Assembly: GCA_046331625.1 (NCBI GenBank)
Contig: JAXLQL010000041.1
Coordinates: 1 to 51,915, forward strand
DNA length: 51,915 nucleotides
DNA from: JAXLQL01 sp046331625
Lineage (GTDB): Bacteria > Acidobacteriota > Terriglobia > Bryobacterales > Bryobacteraceae
Direction: 5' to 3'
The translations under genes and the position numbers were made by a program. The notes beneath the pieces were generated by a model. That model worked only from the letters and a program-made list of their open reading frames with translations. It searched no databases and was not told the DNA's origin. Numbering within the stretch: the stretch's first letter is position 1; the number at the start of each line of letters is the position of its first letter. This document shows, piece after piece, positions 16,388 to 25,559 of this stretch.

Positions 16388-17977
16388 ATGCGCCTCGGAA
16401 TCGACTTCGGCACCACCCGTATCGTCGTCGCGGCTGTGGACCGCGGCAACTACCCCGTCGTCTCGTTCGACACCACCGACGGATCGGTCCGCGAATGGTT
16501 TCCTTCGCTGATCGCCGTTCGCGACGGCCACACCAGCTATGGCTGGAACGCTTGGGCCGCGCAAGAGGACCCTGCCGCTACCGTAGTGCGCTCGATCAAG
16601 CGCTACCTCACCGGCGCCGGACCGCAGACGCGCGTCGAGATCGGCAGTCACGCCGTGCCGATGCTCGAACTTCTCACCGGACTCTGCGGCGCACTCGGCG
16701 ATGCGTTGCGCCAATCGTCGAGCCTGCACGTCGACTCCGGCGAACGTTTCGAGATCCAACTCGGCGTGCCCGCCAACGCCAACGGCAACCAGCGATTCCT
16801 CACCGTGGAAGCATTCCGCCGCGCCGGCTTCGAAGTGCTCGGCCTGCTCAACGAACCGTCAGCGGCGGCGATCGAATACGGCCACGCGTTGCGTTCGAAG
16901 CAGGCGGGCCGGCCGCGTGACACAATCCTTGTTTATGATCTCGGCGGCGGCACGTTTGACGCATCGCTCGTCGAACTCGAAGACAATCGCCACGTGGTGA
17001 TTGCGAGCGAAGGCATTCCATCCCTCGGCGGCGATGACTTCGACGAGATCCTCGCCGATCTGGCGCTCGAAGCGGGCGGAGTCAGCGGCCGCGTGCGCGA
17101 TTCGCTGAACCAAGCCGAGAGCTTCCGCCTGCTCGACGAATGCCGCGCCCGAAAAGAAGCGCTGAATCCGAACAGCCGCCGCATCACCGTGGAGCTCGAT
17201 CAGGTGCGCGAAGGGTGGCAGCCGGTCAACGTGCCGGTCGCCGCATTTTATGAGAAGGCGCAGCCGCTGATCGATGAGACCGTCCACGCCGTGCAGGATC
17301 TGATTGCCGAACGCGAGAACCAAATCGAGTCGCTCTACGTGACCGGCGGTGCGAGCGAATTGCCGCTCGTGTCGCGCGCACTCAAGGAAGCGTTCGGACG
17401 CCGCGTGCGCCGATCTTCCTACAGCCAGTCAGCCACGGCGATCGGGCTCGCGATCCAAGCTGACGCACAGGCGGGCTACCAGCTCCGCGACCGTTTCACG
17501 CGCAACTTCGGCGTGTGGCGCGAAGCCGAGGGTGGCCGCGTGATCGTGTTCGATCCGCTATTTCTGAAGGGCACGCCGCTTCCCGCTGCAGGCGAACCGC
17601 CGCTCACGGTAACTCGCCATTACTATCCGGCCCATAATATCGGACATTTTCGATATCTCGAATGCAGCCACGTCACCGCCGAGGGCAGGCCTTCGGGCGA
17701 GGTGGCGTTCTGGGACGAGATCTTCTTCCCCTTCCACGCATCCTTGCGTGACGAGCTCGACCTGGGCGCGGCGGCGGTGGTGCGATATGATTGGGGACCG
17801 CCCCATGAAATCGAAGAACGCTACCAGTGCGACGCGGGTGGTTCGGTGACGGTGACGATCTCAAACCTGACCGCCGGCTACGAGCGCGTGTATCGCCTGG
17901 CCCGCTGGTCCGCGCCGGTGGAGACCGTGGTTCCGGGTAAGAAGAAGCGCGCGCGCAAGACTGCCGCCAAGAAATAG
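16388..17977 (+). CDS. Hsp70-family protein, non-canonical DnaK-like
   Basis: 529 residues. The actin/Hsp70 ATPase core is clear: GIDFGTTRI (4-12, phosphate 1), LGVPANANGNQR near 125, NEPSAAAIEYG (155-165), DLGGGTFD (184-191, phosphate 2) and a VTGGAS segment near 315 (adenosine site). After about residue 370 the sequence departs from DnaK: no standard substrate-binding domain, but a beta-rich segment with REAEGGRVIVFDPLF and a final Lys/Arg-rich tail (KKKRARKTAAKK). It is therefore a diverged Hsp70, not the housekeeping DnaK, and no DnaJ or GrpE gene is next to it. Its clients are unknown. The antiporter gene follows after 3 bases. Confidence 0.88.
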   Translation: MRLGIDFGTTRIVVAAVDRGNYPVVSFDTTDGSVREWFPSLIAVRDGHTSYGWNAWAAQEDPAATVVRSIKRYLTGAGPQTRVEIGSHAVPMLELLTGLCGALGDALRQSSSLHVDSGERFEIQLGVPANANGNQRFLTVEAFRRAGFEVLGLLNEPSAAAIEYGHALRSKQAGRPRDTILVYDLGGGTFDASLVELEDNRHVVIASEGIPSLGGDDFDEILADLALEAGGVSGRVRDSLNQAESFRLLDECRARKEALNPNSRRITVELDQVREGWQPVNVPVAAFYEKAQPLIDETVHAVQDLIAERENQIESLYVTGGASELPLVSRALKEAFGRRVRRSSYSQSATAIGLAIQADAQAGYQLRDRFTRNFGVWREAEGGRVIVFDPLFLKGTPLPAAGEPPLTVTRHYYPAHNIGHFRYLECSHVTAEGRPSGEVAFWDEIFFPFHASLRDELDLGAAAVVRYDWGPPHEIEERYQCDAGGSVTVTISNLTAGYERVYRLARWSAPVETVVPGKKKRARKTAAKK

Positions 17978-17980
17978 CGC

Positions 17981-19090
17981 ATGTCCCAATTCCTGAAACC
18001 CTCGCTCAATTGGCTACTCGTGTTCGTGCCAGTGGCCGTTTGGCTCGAACACGCGCGGCCCACGGAGCACCTGTGGATCTTCGCCACGGCGTGCCTGGCA
18101 GTGCTCCCGTTGGCCGGATGGCTGGGCACGGCAACCGAACACCTAGCGGCGCGAACCAGCGAAGCCGTGGGCGGATTGCTCAACGCCACCTTCGGCAACG
18201 CGGCCGAGTTGATCATCGCGTTGATCGCGCTGCACAACGGACTCTTCGACGTGGTGAAAGCATCGCTCACCGGATCGATTATCGGCAACACCCTGCTCGT
18301 GATGGGCGCGGCTTGCCTGGCCGGTGGATTGAAGTATCCGCACCAGAAGTTCAGCGGAGCGGCGGCGCGCTCGCAAGCGACGATGATGACGCTGGCCGTG
18401 ATCGCGTTGGTGGTTCCGGCGGCCTATCATTACTTGGTGACGGCCGCGCCGGGATCGGTTCCTCAGGCCAACACCATCGCGCGAGAGAACGATCTGAGCC
18501 TCGAGATTTCACTGGTGCTGCTGGTGACCTACGCGCTCAGCCTCGTGTTCAGCCTGATGACGCACAAGGAACTCTTCTCGGGCGCGGCCGAGGTGGAAGA
18601 CGAGCACGGTGCGCCGTGGAGTATCGGAAAATCCATGGGCGTGTTGCTCGCGGCCACGGCGATGATCGCCTGGATGAGCGAAATCCTCGTCGGCTCGGTC
18701 CAGGAAGCCGCGCACACCCTCGGGATGACCAGCGTCTTCGTCGGCGTGGTGGTGGTGGCGATTATCGGCAACGCAGCCGAGCACTCCACAGCCATCATGG
18801 TGGCTCGCAAGAACCGTATGGACCTCAGCCTTGGCATCGCCATCGGATCGAGCATTCAGATCGCCGTGTTCGTAGCGCCCGTGCTCGTGATCGCCAGCCG
18901 CTTCATGGCTCCGCGCCCCATGGATCTCGTCTTCACGCCCGCGGAGTTGCTCGCTACCGGGCTCGCCGTCGCCATCACCGGACAGATTTCGAGCGACGGT
19001 GAATCGAACTGGTTCGAGGGCGCGCAACTGCTCGCCGTGTATTTGATACTCTCGCTACTGTTCTACTTCCTGCCTGAAGCGGTGCATTGA
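17981..19090 (+). CDS. Ca2+/H+ antiporter, CaCA family (CAX/ChaA-like)
   Basis: 369 residues with about 11 hydrophobic segments. The two inverted alpha-repeats are marked by LNATFGNAAELIIALIAL near residue 68 and VAIIGNAAEHSTAIMVA near 262, which contain the conserved GNAAE ion-binding motifs. An acidic loop (FSGAAEVEDEHGA) lies between the halves, as is usual in CAX proteins. The protein should exchange cytosolic Ca2+ for H+ across the inner membrane. It is joined to its neighbours: 3 bases after the Hsp70-like gene and 1 base overlap (TGATG) with the aminotransferase gene. Confidence 0.93.
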   Translation: MSQFLKPSLNWLLVFVPVAVWLEHARPTEHLWIFATACLAVLPLAGWLGTATEHLAARTSEAVGGLLNATFGNAAELIIALIALHNGLFDVVKASLTGSIIGNTLLVMGAACLAGGLKYPHQKFSGAAARSQATMMTLAVIALVVPAAYHYLVTAAPGSVPQANTIARENDLSLEISLVLLVTYALSLVFSLMTHKELFSGAAEVEDEHGAPWSIGKSMGVLLAATAMIAWMSEILVGSVQEAAHTLGMTSVFVGVVVVAIIGNAAEHSTAIMVARKNRMDLSLGIAIGSSIQIAVFVAPVLVIASRFMAPRPMDLVFTPAELLATGLAVAITGQISSDGESNWFEGAQLLAVYLILSLLFYFLPEAVH

Positions 19091-20310
19091 TGCGACAGTT
19101 CCCGGTGAAGTTCGATCTGCAGTACGGCCAGGGCTCGTGCTACGGAGCCGAAGAAGAGCAGGCCGTGATCGAGGTACTGCGGGCCGGAGCGCCCTCGTGC
19201 GGACCTTGGGTGGCGCGGTTCGAGGAAGCGTTCGCGCGCTACTGCGGCGTGGAACACGCGCTGGCGGTTTCCTCGGGGACGGCCGCGTTGCGGCTCGCGA
19301 TGGCAGCGCTCGATGTGGGTCCGGGCGACGAGGTGATCACCACATCGCTGAGTTGGATCTCGACCGCGAATGCGCCTGCGTTGGCGGGCGCGAAGGTGGT
19401 GTTCGCCGACGTGGATCCGCAGCGATTCACGCTCGATCCGGCATCGGTGGAGTCGAAGATCACCGCGCGCACCAAGGCGATCATCGTGGTGCACCTTTAC
19501 GGGCAGTGCGCGGACATGGATCCGCTGCTCGCACTCGCGCGCCGCCACGGCGTCGCGTTGGTGGAAGACTGCGCGCATGCGCCAGGAGCCGAGTACAAGG
19601 GTCGCAAGGCTGGATCGATGGGCGACTTCGGCACCTTCAGTTTTGGGGTGCAGAAGAACATGACTACTCTCGGCGAAGGCGGCATGGTGGTGACGCAAGA
19701 TGCGGCGCGAGCCGAGCGCATCCGCTCGCTGCGTTGGCTGTGTACGCACGGCTACGATCCGCAGGGCCGCTACGTGCAGATCCCGGCGGACGCGATGGGT
19801 AAGCAATATTGGCGGCTCGAATTCGATGAAGTGGGGTTCAACTTGCGCATGTCCGACATGCAAGCAGCCGCGGGCTTGGTGCAGTTGCGCAAGCTCGACT
19901 CGCTCAATGCGCGGCGGATCGAGATCGCACGGCGCTACACCGAGGGGCTCTCCGGAGTGCCTGGAATCGTGACGCCGTTCGAAGCTCCTGACGGCAAGCA
20001 CGTTTATCACGTCTACGGCACGCTCGCCGATCGCAAGGAAGACCTGATGTGGGACCTGTGGGAGCAGAAGGGCATCAAGTGCTGGTCCCACTACATGCCG
20101 ATCCATCTCACCGAGGCTTATCGAAAACTGGGACACGGCCTGGGTGAGTGTCCGGTGTTGGAGGAGTTGTCCGGCAAGTACGTGAGCCTGCCGCTGCATC
20201 CGCGATTGACCGATGAGGCGGTGGAGTATCTGATCGCGAGCGTGCGGGAGTTGGCCGGAGCGCGTTCTCGAGGATTTTCAGAGGGCGAGTTTGGTGATGC
20301 TCGGCACTAG
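19090..20310 (+). CDS. DegT/DnrJ/EryC1/StrS-family PLP aminotransferase
   Basis: 406 residues. The PLP lysine is Lys189 in SFGVQKNMTTLGEGG, preceded by LVEDCAHAPGAEYKGRKAGS and followed by the family segment FNLRMSDMQAAAGLVQLRKLD. The N-terminal part shows SSGTAALRLA, the phosphate-binding loop. The family makes amino sugars or dehydrates sugar nucleotides; no other sugar-nucleotide gene is in the neighbourhood, so the substrate is unclear. The ATG overlaps the antiporter stop by one base, which places a surprising sugar enzyme behind a Ca2+ transporter. A repeat island follows directly. Confidence 0.9.
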   Translation: MRQFPVKFDLQYGQGSCYGAEEEQAVIEVLRAGAPSCGPWVARFEEAFARYCGVEHALAVSSGTAALRLAMAALDVGPGDEVITTSLSWISTANAPALAGAKVVFADVDPQRFTLDPASVESKITARTKAIIVVHLYGQCADMDPLLALARRHGVALVEDCAHAPGAEYKGRKAGSMGDFGTFSFGVQKNMTTLGEGGMVVTQDAARAERIRSLRWLCTHGYDPQGRYVQIPADAMGKQYWRLEFDEVGFNLRMSDMQAAAGLVQLRKLDSLNARRIEIARRYTEGLSGVPGIVTPFEAPDGKHVYHVYGTLADRKEDLMWDLWEQKGIKCWSHYMPIHLTEAYRKLGHGLGECPVLEELSGKYVSLPLHPRLTDEAVEYLIASVRELAGARSRGFSEGEFGDARH

Positions 20311-20377
20311 CGTAGGGTTGGCCAGAGCGCGACTCTCCAGCAACTCGCTCGCTCGAGAAGGCCTGCGTTGCCGATTG

Positions 20378-20538
20378 TACTACTATCCTTCAGCTTCTTC
20401 GCTGGCCGCGAAGATTTCAGCCCCAGTGTGTATACTACTATCCTTCAGCTTCTTCGCCAGCCGCGAAGATTTCAGCCCAGTGTGTACTACTATCCTTCAG
20501 TTTCTTCGCCAGCCGCGAAGATTTCAGCCCCAGTGTGT
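20378..20538. repeat. Three tandem copies of a 52-55 bp palindromic unit
   Basis: Units begin with TACTACTATCCTTCAG at 20378, 20433 and 20485 (steps of 55 and 52) and end in TTTCAGCCCAGTGTG-like text. Each contains CTTCGC-(5 bases)-GCGAAG, a perfect 6-bp hairpin. The copies differ by only a few substitutions and short indels. The last copy runs straight into the two-palindrome repeat family. No gene is seen in 20311-20902 beyond repeats. Confidence 0.85.
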
Positions 20539-20541
20539 GGG

Positions 20542-20711
20542 GCAGGCTTTCAGCCTGCGGCGGGACTTCCAGTCCCGCTTCCGATACGGGCGCATGCACT
20601 CGTGGAACGCGCCCCTCGTTCACACGCCGGTTAGTCAATCACGCTCTGCGATTGCGGCTCCGCCGCGATGTGGGACAGGCTTTCAGCCTGCAGCGGGACT
20701 TCCAGTCCCGC
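20542..20711 (-). repeat. Two reverse-oriented copies of the two-palindrome repeat
   Basis: Read on the minus strand, each copy is GCGGGAC-tggaa-GTCCCGC followed by GCAGGC-tgaaa-GCCTGC and CCCACA. Copies lie at 20542-20578 and 20675-20711, in the opposite orientation to the ones at 7870 and 11225. From 20712 to 20902 only degenerate fragments are seen, such as CTTCAGTCCCGC. Confidence 0.8.
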
Positions 20712-20902
20712 TGTCCGAGCGGCGCAGCGAATTTCAGGCCCTTGGATCGGTTCCCCGCCGTACACGCTTCAGTCCCGCTGCCGGAGCGGACCCAAAGCCT
20801 TCGCGGCGAGCTTCAGGCCATCGGATAAGGCAACCCGCCGCACTCGGCTTGGTCCCGCCACAAGTGACCCCGTTCCGCCAGTCTCAACCCGAGTCTCAAT
20901 AA

Positions 20903-21358
20903 GTGCCCCAGCCGCGCGACATCGTCTCCCGAGCGAAGCGATCCGAAATGATGCGCCGCGTCGGCCAGCAGCGGACGCCGATCGAACGGGCGGTGGGCGA
21001 GATGCTGACTGCTCTCGGAGCGCGCTACCGATTGAACAACCGGCGATTGCCGGGGTCGCCCGATTTCTCGAATCAGACGCAGGGGTGGGCCGTGTTCGTG
21101 AACGGCTGTTTCTGGCACGGACACACGCATTGCCGAAAGACCAAATCGAGCGCGGCCCCGCGCGTGCCTGCACGCAACCGGAGCTTCTGGGAAGAGAAGA
21201 TCGCCGCCAATCGCGCTCGCGATGAGCGCAAATGCCGGGAGCTGCGCGCGCTCGGCCTACGAGTCGCTGTGGTGTGGGAGTGCGAGTTGCGGCACCGCGA
21301 GAAGGTCCGGCGGCGCTTGGAGCGCGCGATTTCGCCTCGAGCGGGCCGAGCGATCTGA
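20903..21358 (+). CDS. vsr: Very-short-patch mismatch endonuclease (Vsr)
   Basis: 151 residues, start GTG at 20903. The opening RDIVSRAKRSEMMRRV matches the family N-terminus. Catalytic and zinc-site residues can be matched: Glu28 (in TPIERAV), Asp54 in SPDF, His72/His74 and Cys69/Cys77 in NGCFWHGHTHC, and a Cys in VVWECEL near residue 114. Vsr nicks next to T:G mismatches produced by deamination of 5-methylcytosine. The site NQTQG after Asp54 departs from the usual hydrophobic strand. No cytosine methyltransferase gene is nearby. The gene begins immediately after the repeat island. Confidence 0.85.
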   Translation: MPQPRDIVSRAKRSEMMRRVGQQRTPIERAVGEMLTALGARYRLNNRRLPGSPDFSNQTQGWAVFVNGCFWHGHTHCRKTKSSAAPRVPARNRSFWEEKIAANRARDERKCRELRALGLRVAVVWECELRHREKVRRRLERAISPRAGRAI

Positions 21359-21384
21359 AGTAGATCCTGATACGATATGTCGCC

Positions 21385-24300
21385 ATGGGCATGAGGATTG
21401 TCGGTCTTCTTTTCGCCACCGCGGCTGGACTGCACGCGCAGTCTACGTTTGCCACCATCACCGGTACTTCGAGCGATCCCTCCGGCGCCACTGTCCCCGG
21501 CGTCGCCGTGGAAGCGCGCGACAACGCCACCGGCTACGTCTACAAAGCCACCACCAACGATCAAGGCCAGTACACGCTCGCCGATCTTCGGAACGGCACC
21601 TACACCGTGCGCGCCAGAGCGCAGGGATTTCAGGAACTCACCATCGGCAACATCGTCCTCACGGGACTCGACAACCGCCGCGTGGACTTGCCGCTCAAAG
21701 TCGGCTCCGTCGACACCGTGGTGGAGGTCACCGGCGGCGCAACACTGATCGAAACCGAGAGCGACCGCATCTCCGACGTCAAGGACCGCGAGGTGTTGCG
21801 CGCTCTTCCCCTCACGCTGCGCCGTGCGTGGGACTACTTCACGCTCTCACCGCAAGTGAACAAGACCGCAGTCGGGTTCCAGGTGTCGTATGCCGGCAGC
21901 CGCCAAAACCAAGGCGCGGCCAACATTGACGGGACCACGATCGCCCGCTCCGGCGGAGGATACGCGAGCGGTCCGCTGCTCGATCGCACCGAGTCTTTCG
22001 AGGAGCTGCGCATGGACATCAGCGGCACCAGCGCCGAGTTCGGTACAGTCGGCCAAACGACGCTCATCAGCCGCGCCGGCACCAACGATTTTCACGGGAC
22101 CTTCTCCGACTACTACTCGACGAAGTTCTTTCGCGTGCGGAATCCTTTCGCTACCGAGCGAGCCACCGGCGTGTCACACCGGCTCACGTTCGCCGCGGGC
22201 GGTCCGGTGTGGATTCCCAAGCTCTACAACGGCCGCAACAAAACCTTCGTGTTCGGAACTCTCGAGGTCGGCGCGGGCAGCCCGAGCACGGCGCAGCTCA
22301 ACCAGACGGTCCCGCTGCCCGCTTGGCGTGACGGTGACTTTTCGGGCACGGGCGTGGTTCGCGATCCTTTCGGCGGCGACGTTCCGTTCGCGAGCAGCCG
22401 CATTCCCGCCAGCCGTATCAACGCTACCGCAAAGGCGTTCCAGGACCGCTTCATCGCACCTCTCAACTACGGGAGCCCCGCCACACTCCTGTCGAACAAC
22501 TATCGCGAACTTCGCATCAATCAAGTCAGCCACCAGCCGACCCTGACGCTGCGCGCCGATCATCGCTTCAGCGACAAAGCGTTCGTCTACGGCCGCGTCA
22601 CCAAGGTGGATTGGAACCTCGACACTTTCGAGTCGCTGCCCACCATCAAGGAACGCTACCGCCGTTGGCGCACGCTGCGAGCCGCGACCGCGGCGTATAC
22701 GCATACGATCCGGCCCACGCTGATCAACGAATTCCGTTGGGGCATGTCATACGACAACCTGCCCAACCGGTCGCGGATCGACGGCAAGGCACTGGTGTCC
22801 GAACTCGGCATTCGCGGTCTCGCGCCGGATCTTCCTTCGGCTGGCCAGATCCCGCGCATCGATTGGACGGGCATTGGCCTGTCGCCGATCGCGGTCATCG
22901 GCGACTGCGTTCCTTGCGGACGCGACCTCATCCACCAGTTCCTCGATCACGTGTCGTGGTTCCGCGGCAGTCACAACCTGAAGATGGGCTTCCAGATGTT
23001 CTGGGGCTTCACCAATGAGATTCGCCAAGGCGCGGGCCTGTTCGGCAACGCCACTTTCGGGAACGGATTCACCGGTCACACCTACGCGGATTTCCTGCTC
23101 GGCGTGCCGGCCTCGCTTGCGCGCAATTTCCCCGCCATCGAGCCGCGCCGGTACAACTATACTTATGCGGGCTTCGTGCAGGACGAGTGGAAGGCGACGC
23201 GGCGGCTGACGATCAATCTCGGCTTGCGCTATCAACTCTATCCGGGATGGAAGGAGCAGAACGGCCGCCAAGCGATCTTCGATATCGCGAGTGGCAACAT
23301 CGTGGTTCCCGATGGCGCGCTCTCGAAGGTGAGCCCCTTCATGCCCACCGGCTACGTGGGCGTGGTGGAAGCGTCGAAGGCCGGATACGGCGGCTCCACG
23401 TTGATTCGTTCCGACAAGAACAACTTCGCTCCCCGTTTCGGATTCGCCTATCGCCCTTGGGACACCAATACTGTGATCCGCGGAGGCTATGGGATCTACT
23501 TTGACGCGGCGCCGTTGGGTCCCAGCGCCGGGTCCACCGTGCCCTTCAACATTACCGAGCCGGCGTTCACCAACCCGCGCGAGAATCCGCTCACTCTGCC
23601 CACGTTCTTTCCGCCGAGTTCCACCGGAGGTCCCAGCACGGTGGCATTGCCACCGGCGTTTCGCCCGGACCTACGCGTTCCCTTCAGCATGCAGTATTCG
23701 TTCACACTCGAACGCCAGCAATGGAACACCGGCTTCCGGATGACTTACACGGGAACAAACACGCGCCAAGGCGTCTACCGGTGGGACATCAACCAGCCGC
23801 TGCCTGACGCCGGATTCTATGTAGACAAAGCGCGCAGGTTCCCACGCTATCCCGGGATCAATTACACCGACAACGGCGCCGGCCACCAGTATCACGGGCT
23901 GTCGATGGAAGTGGAGCGCCGCCACTACAAAGGGCTGCATTACCAGATCTACTACACCGTGGCCAAAGACATCCAGGATCTCGAAAACAACGAATCTCCG
24001 GAAAACGCTTACAATCGGGCAGCGGAGAGATCTACGTGGGGCGCCCTTCCTCGCCATCGCTGGATGACCAACGTCATCTACGATCTTCCCGTCGGCAAAG
24101 GCAAGCCGTTCGGCGCGAGGATGAGCCGTGTCGCCGACACCGTGCTCGGTGGCTGGCAGCTTTCGGGTATCTATATCTACGAGACTGGCGGCGCGGTGAC
24201 GCCATTATGGACCGGTCCCGATCCTACAGGTACGCGCTTCACCAACGGTCGAACGCGCCCCGTCGTAACCCTCCGGCCTGATCGCCTCGCCGACGGCCGC

Positions 24301-24639
24301 CTCTCGAATCCAACCGTGGACCGCTGGTTCGACATTTCAGCGTTTGCCGCTCCTCCCATCGGGCGCTTCGGCAATTCGGGCAAGGGGGTCATCTACGGGA
24401 CTCCCACGAACGCCATGCATGCCACGCTCGCCAAGCATTTCCCGATCAAAGAGCGCGCCCGGTTGCGGCTCGAGTTCCTGGGAACGAACGTGTTGAATCA
24501 CCCGAACTACATGAACCCGAACATGGTGATCAACGCGGTGGGCACGGCCGGTGTGGTAACGGCGTCGATCGACCGCAATGCGAAGTTCGATTCGGCGATT
24601 CCGCGGGAGATGCAGGCGCAGTTGCGGTTCGAGTGGTGA
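21385..24639 (+). CDS. Oar-type TonB-dependent receptor with carboxypeptidase-regulatory-like domain
   Basis: 1084 residues. A signal peptide (MRIVGLLFATAAGLHAQ) is followed by a Cna-B/CarboxypepD-like domain at about 25-105 (TSSDPSGATVPGVAVEARD, LADLRNGTYTVRARAQGFQ), a diverged plug with TLISRAGTNDFHGTFSDYY near 230, and a large C-terminal beta-barrel. This is the Oar/Acidobacteria class, which takes up or exports large polymers or oligosaccharides across the outer membrane. Ligand unknown. The final residue is Trp (RFEW) rather than the more common Phe, which still suits outer-membrane insertion. ATG at 21391 is an alternative start. The next gene is convergent with 9 bases between stops. 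Confidence 0.88.
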   Translation: MGMRIVGLLFATAAGLHAQSTFATITGTSSDPSGATVPGVAVEARDNATGYVYKATTNDQGQYTLADLRNGTYTVRARAQGFQELTIGNIVLTGLDNRRVDLPLKVGSVDTVVEVTGGATLIETESDRISDVKDREVLRALPLTLRRAWDYFTLSPQVNKTAVGFQVSYAGSRQNQGAANIDGTTIARSGGGYASGPLLDRTESFEELRMDISGTSAEFGTVGQTTLISRAGTNDFHGTFSDYYSTKFFRVRNPFATERATGVSHRLTFAAGGPVWIPKLYNGRNKTFVFGTLEVGAGSPSTAQLNQTVPLPAWRDGDFSGTGVVRDPFGGDVPFASSRIPASRINATAKAFQDRFIAPLNYGSPATLLSNNYRELRINQVSHQPTLTLRADHRFSDKAFVYGRVTKVDWNLDTFESLPTIKERYRRWRTLRAATAAYTHTIRPTLINEFRWGMSYDNLPNRSRIDGKALVSELGIRGLAPDLPSAGQIPRIDWTGIGLSPIAVIGDCVPCGRDLIHQFLDHVSWFRGSHNLKMGFQMFWGFTNEIRQGAGLFGNATFGNGFTGHTYADFLLGVPASLARNFPAIEPRRYNYTYAGFVQDEWKATRRLTINLGLRYQLYPGWKEQNGRQAIFDIASGNIVVPDGALSKVSPFMPTGYVGVVEASKAGYGGSTLIRSDKNNFAPRFGFAYRPWDTNTVIRGGYGIYFDAAPLGPSAGSTVPFNITEPAFTNPRENPLTLPTFFPPSSTGGPSTVALPPAFRPDLRVPFSMQYSFTLERQQWNTGFRMTYTGTNTRQGVYRWDINQPLPDAGFYVDKARRFPRYPGINYTDNGAGHQYHGLSMEVERRHYKGLHYQIYYTVAKDIQDLENNESPENAYNRAAERSTWGALPRHRWMTNVIYDLPVGKGKPFGARMSRVADTVLGGWQLSGIYIYETGGAVTPLWTGPDPTGTRFTNGRTRPVVTLRPDRLADGRLSNPTVDRWFDISAFAAPPIGRFGNSGKGVIYGTPTNAMHATLAKHFPIKERARLRLEFLGTNVLNHPNYMNPNMVINAVGTAGVVTASIDRNAKFDSAIPREMQAQLRFEW

Positions 24640-24648
24640 CCAGCGCCG

Positions 24649-25554
24649 CTACTTCGCCGCTTTCAACCCCAGCAACCGCAACACGCGAGCATTGGTCGAC
24701 ACCGCGATCTTCCGCGGAGTCTCGTCGCCGGCCTGCTTCTTGCCGAGCACGGCGAGCACCATCTCGCCCGCTTGCACGCCCATCTCGGCGTAGTCCGGAT
24801 ACACTCCTAGCGCAGCGCCGGCTTGCACCAGACCGGGCGAGAAACCCACCACCGCCATGCGCTGCTCGATCGCCGTCTGCAGCATGGGCGGAACGCTTTC
24901 GGCGTCATAGAGTGAAGAACTCGGCATCAGGATTACGATGTCCGCCTTGCCGCGCAGCCCAGCCACGGCGCGCGCCAAGTCACCCTTGCGCTCGCACGCG
25001 GCTACCGTGGTTTGTTGTCCGAGTTCGCCGAGGACGCTCGCGTTGGGCTCGTTGCGTTTGTCACCATCGAAAATGACGCCGAGACGCTTCTTGCCTGGCA
25101 AACGGGTCGCGATTTCCTGGGCGATTCGGGGCAACTCGATATCGAGATACACCGTGCCCGCCTGATTCAGCGGCCCCTGGCCGCCGCTGTTTTGGTCGTC
25201 GGCCGCGGCGAGTAACACCATGGTCGATACGACGGGAAGCCGGGTTTCCGTTTTCCCGAACGCGGCTCGTGCTTCCGCACCCACAGCCACGGCGGTGCGA
25301 ACACCACTTCCGAGAGCCTCAGCCAGCTTCTTGGGATCGGTGTCGGCTACGGCGACCTCGATCCCGCTGAGCCGGGAACGAAGGCCATCCACGGCTTGCT
25401 GGTAGGGCTCGACGCCAGGTACGGTGGCAACCAACACGGCGCCGGATTTTCCGGCGGACTCGGCGGCCTCTCCAACTCGGGGACCCATGACAGCCACCCC
25501 GAGTCCGGAGAGGAACCACCTGCGTGGAATTGGATTCATACCGTTCGAGAGCAT
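24649..25554 (-). CDS. ABC-type substrate-binding protein (TrpX/YtlA-like type)
   Basis: 301 residues. A twin-arginine-like signal, PRRWFLSGLGVAVMG, near residue 10 suggests periplasmic export. The mature part has two Rossmann-like lobes (VLVATVPGVEPYQQAV..., KRLGVIFDGDKRNEPN...) and the segments GADIVILMPSSSLYD-like and GVYPDYAEMGVQAGEMV, typical of the ABC_sub_bind family. These proteins bind amino acids or similar small molecules. There is no permease or ATPase gene beside it; it follows a TonB receptor gene by 5 bases, a pairing seen elsewhere where the two probably act as a sensing or uptake unit. Confidence 0.78.
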   Translation of the reverse strand: MLSNGMNPIPRRWFLSGLGVAVMGPRVGEAAESAGKSGAVLVATVPGVEPYQQAVDGLRSRLSGIEVAVADTDPKKLAEALGSGVRTAVAVGAEARAAFGKTETRLPVVSTMVLLAAADDQNSGGQGPLNQAGTVYLDIELPRIAQEIATRLPGKKRLGVIFDGDKRNEPNASVLGELGQQTTVAACERKGDLARAVAGLRGKADIVILMPSSSLYDAESVPPMLQTAIEQRMAVVGFSPGLVQAGAALGVYPDYAEMGVQAGEMVLAVLGKKQAGDETPRKIAVSTNARVLRLLGLKAAK

Positions 25555-25559
25555 CCGAG

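Noticed and set aside
20378..20538. CRISPR array
   Set aside because: The whole unit is repeated with no unique spacers, only three copies exist, and no cas genes are near.
20291..20902. Open frame across the repeat island
   Set aside because: Its text is a translation of the repeats (SFSFFASREDFSP-like units), so it is not a gene.
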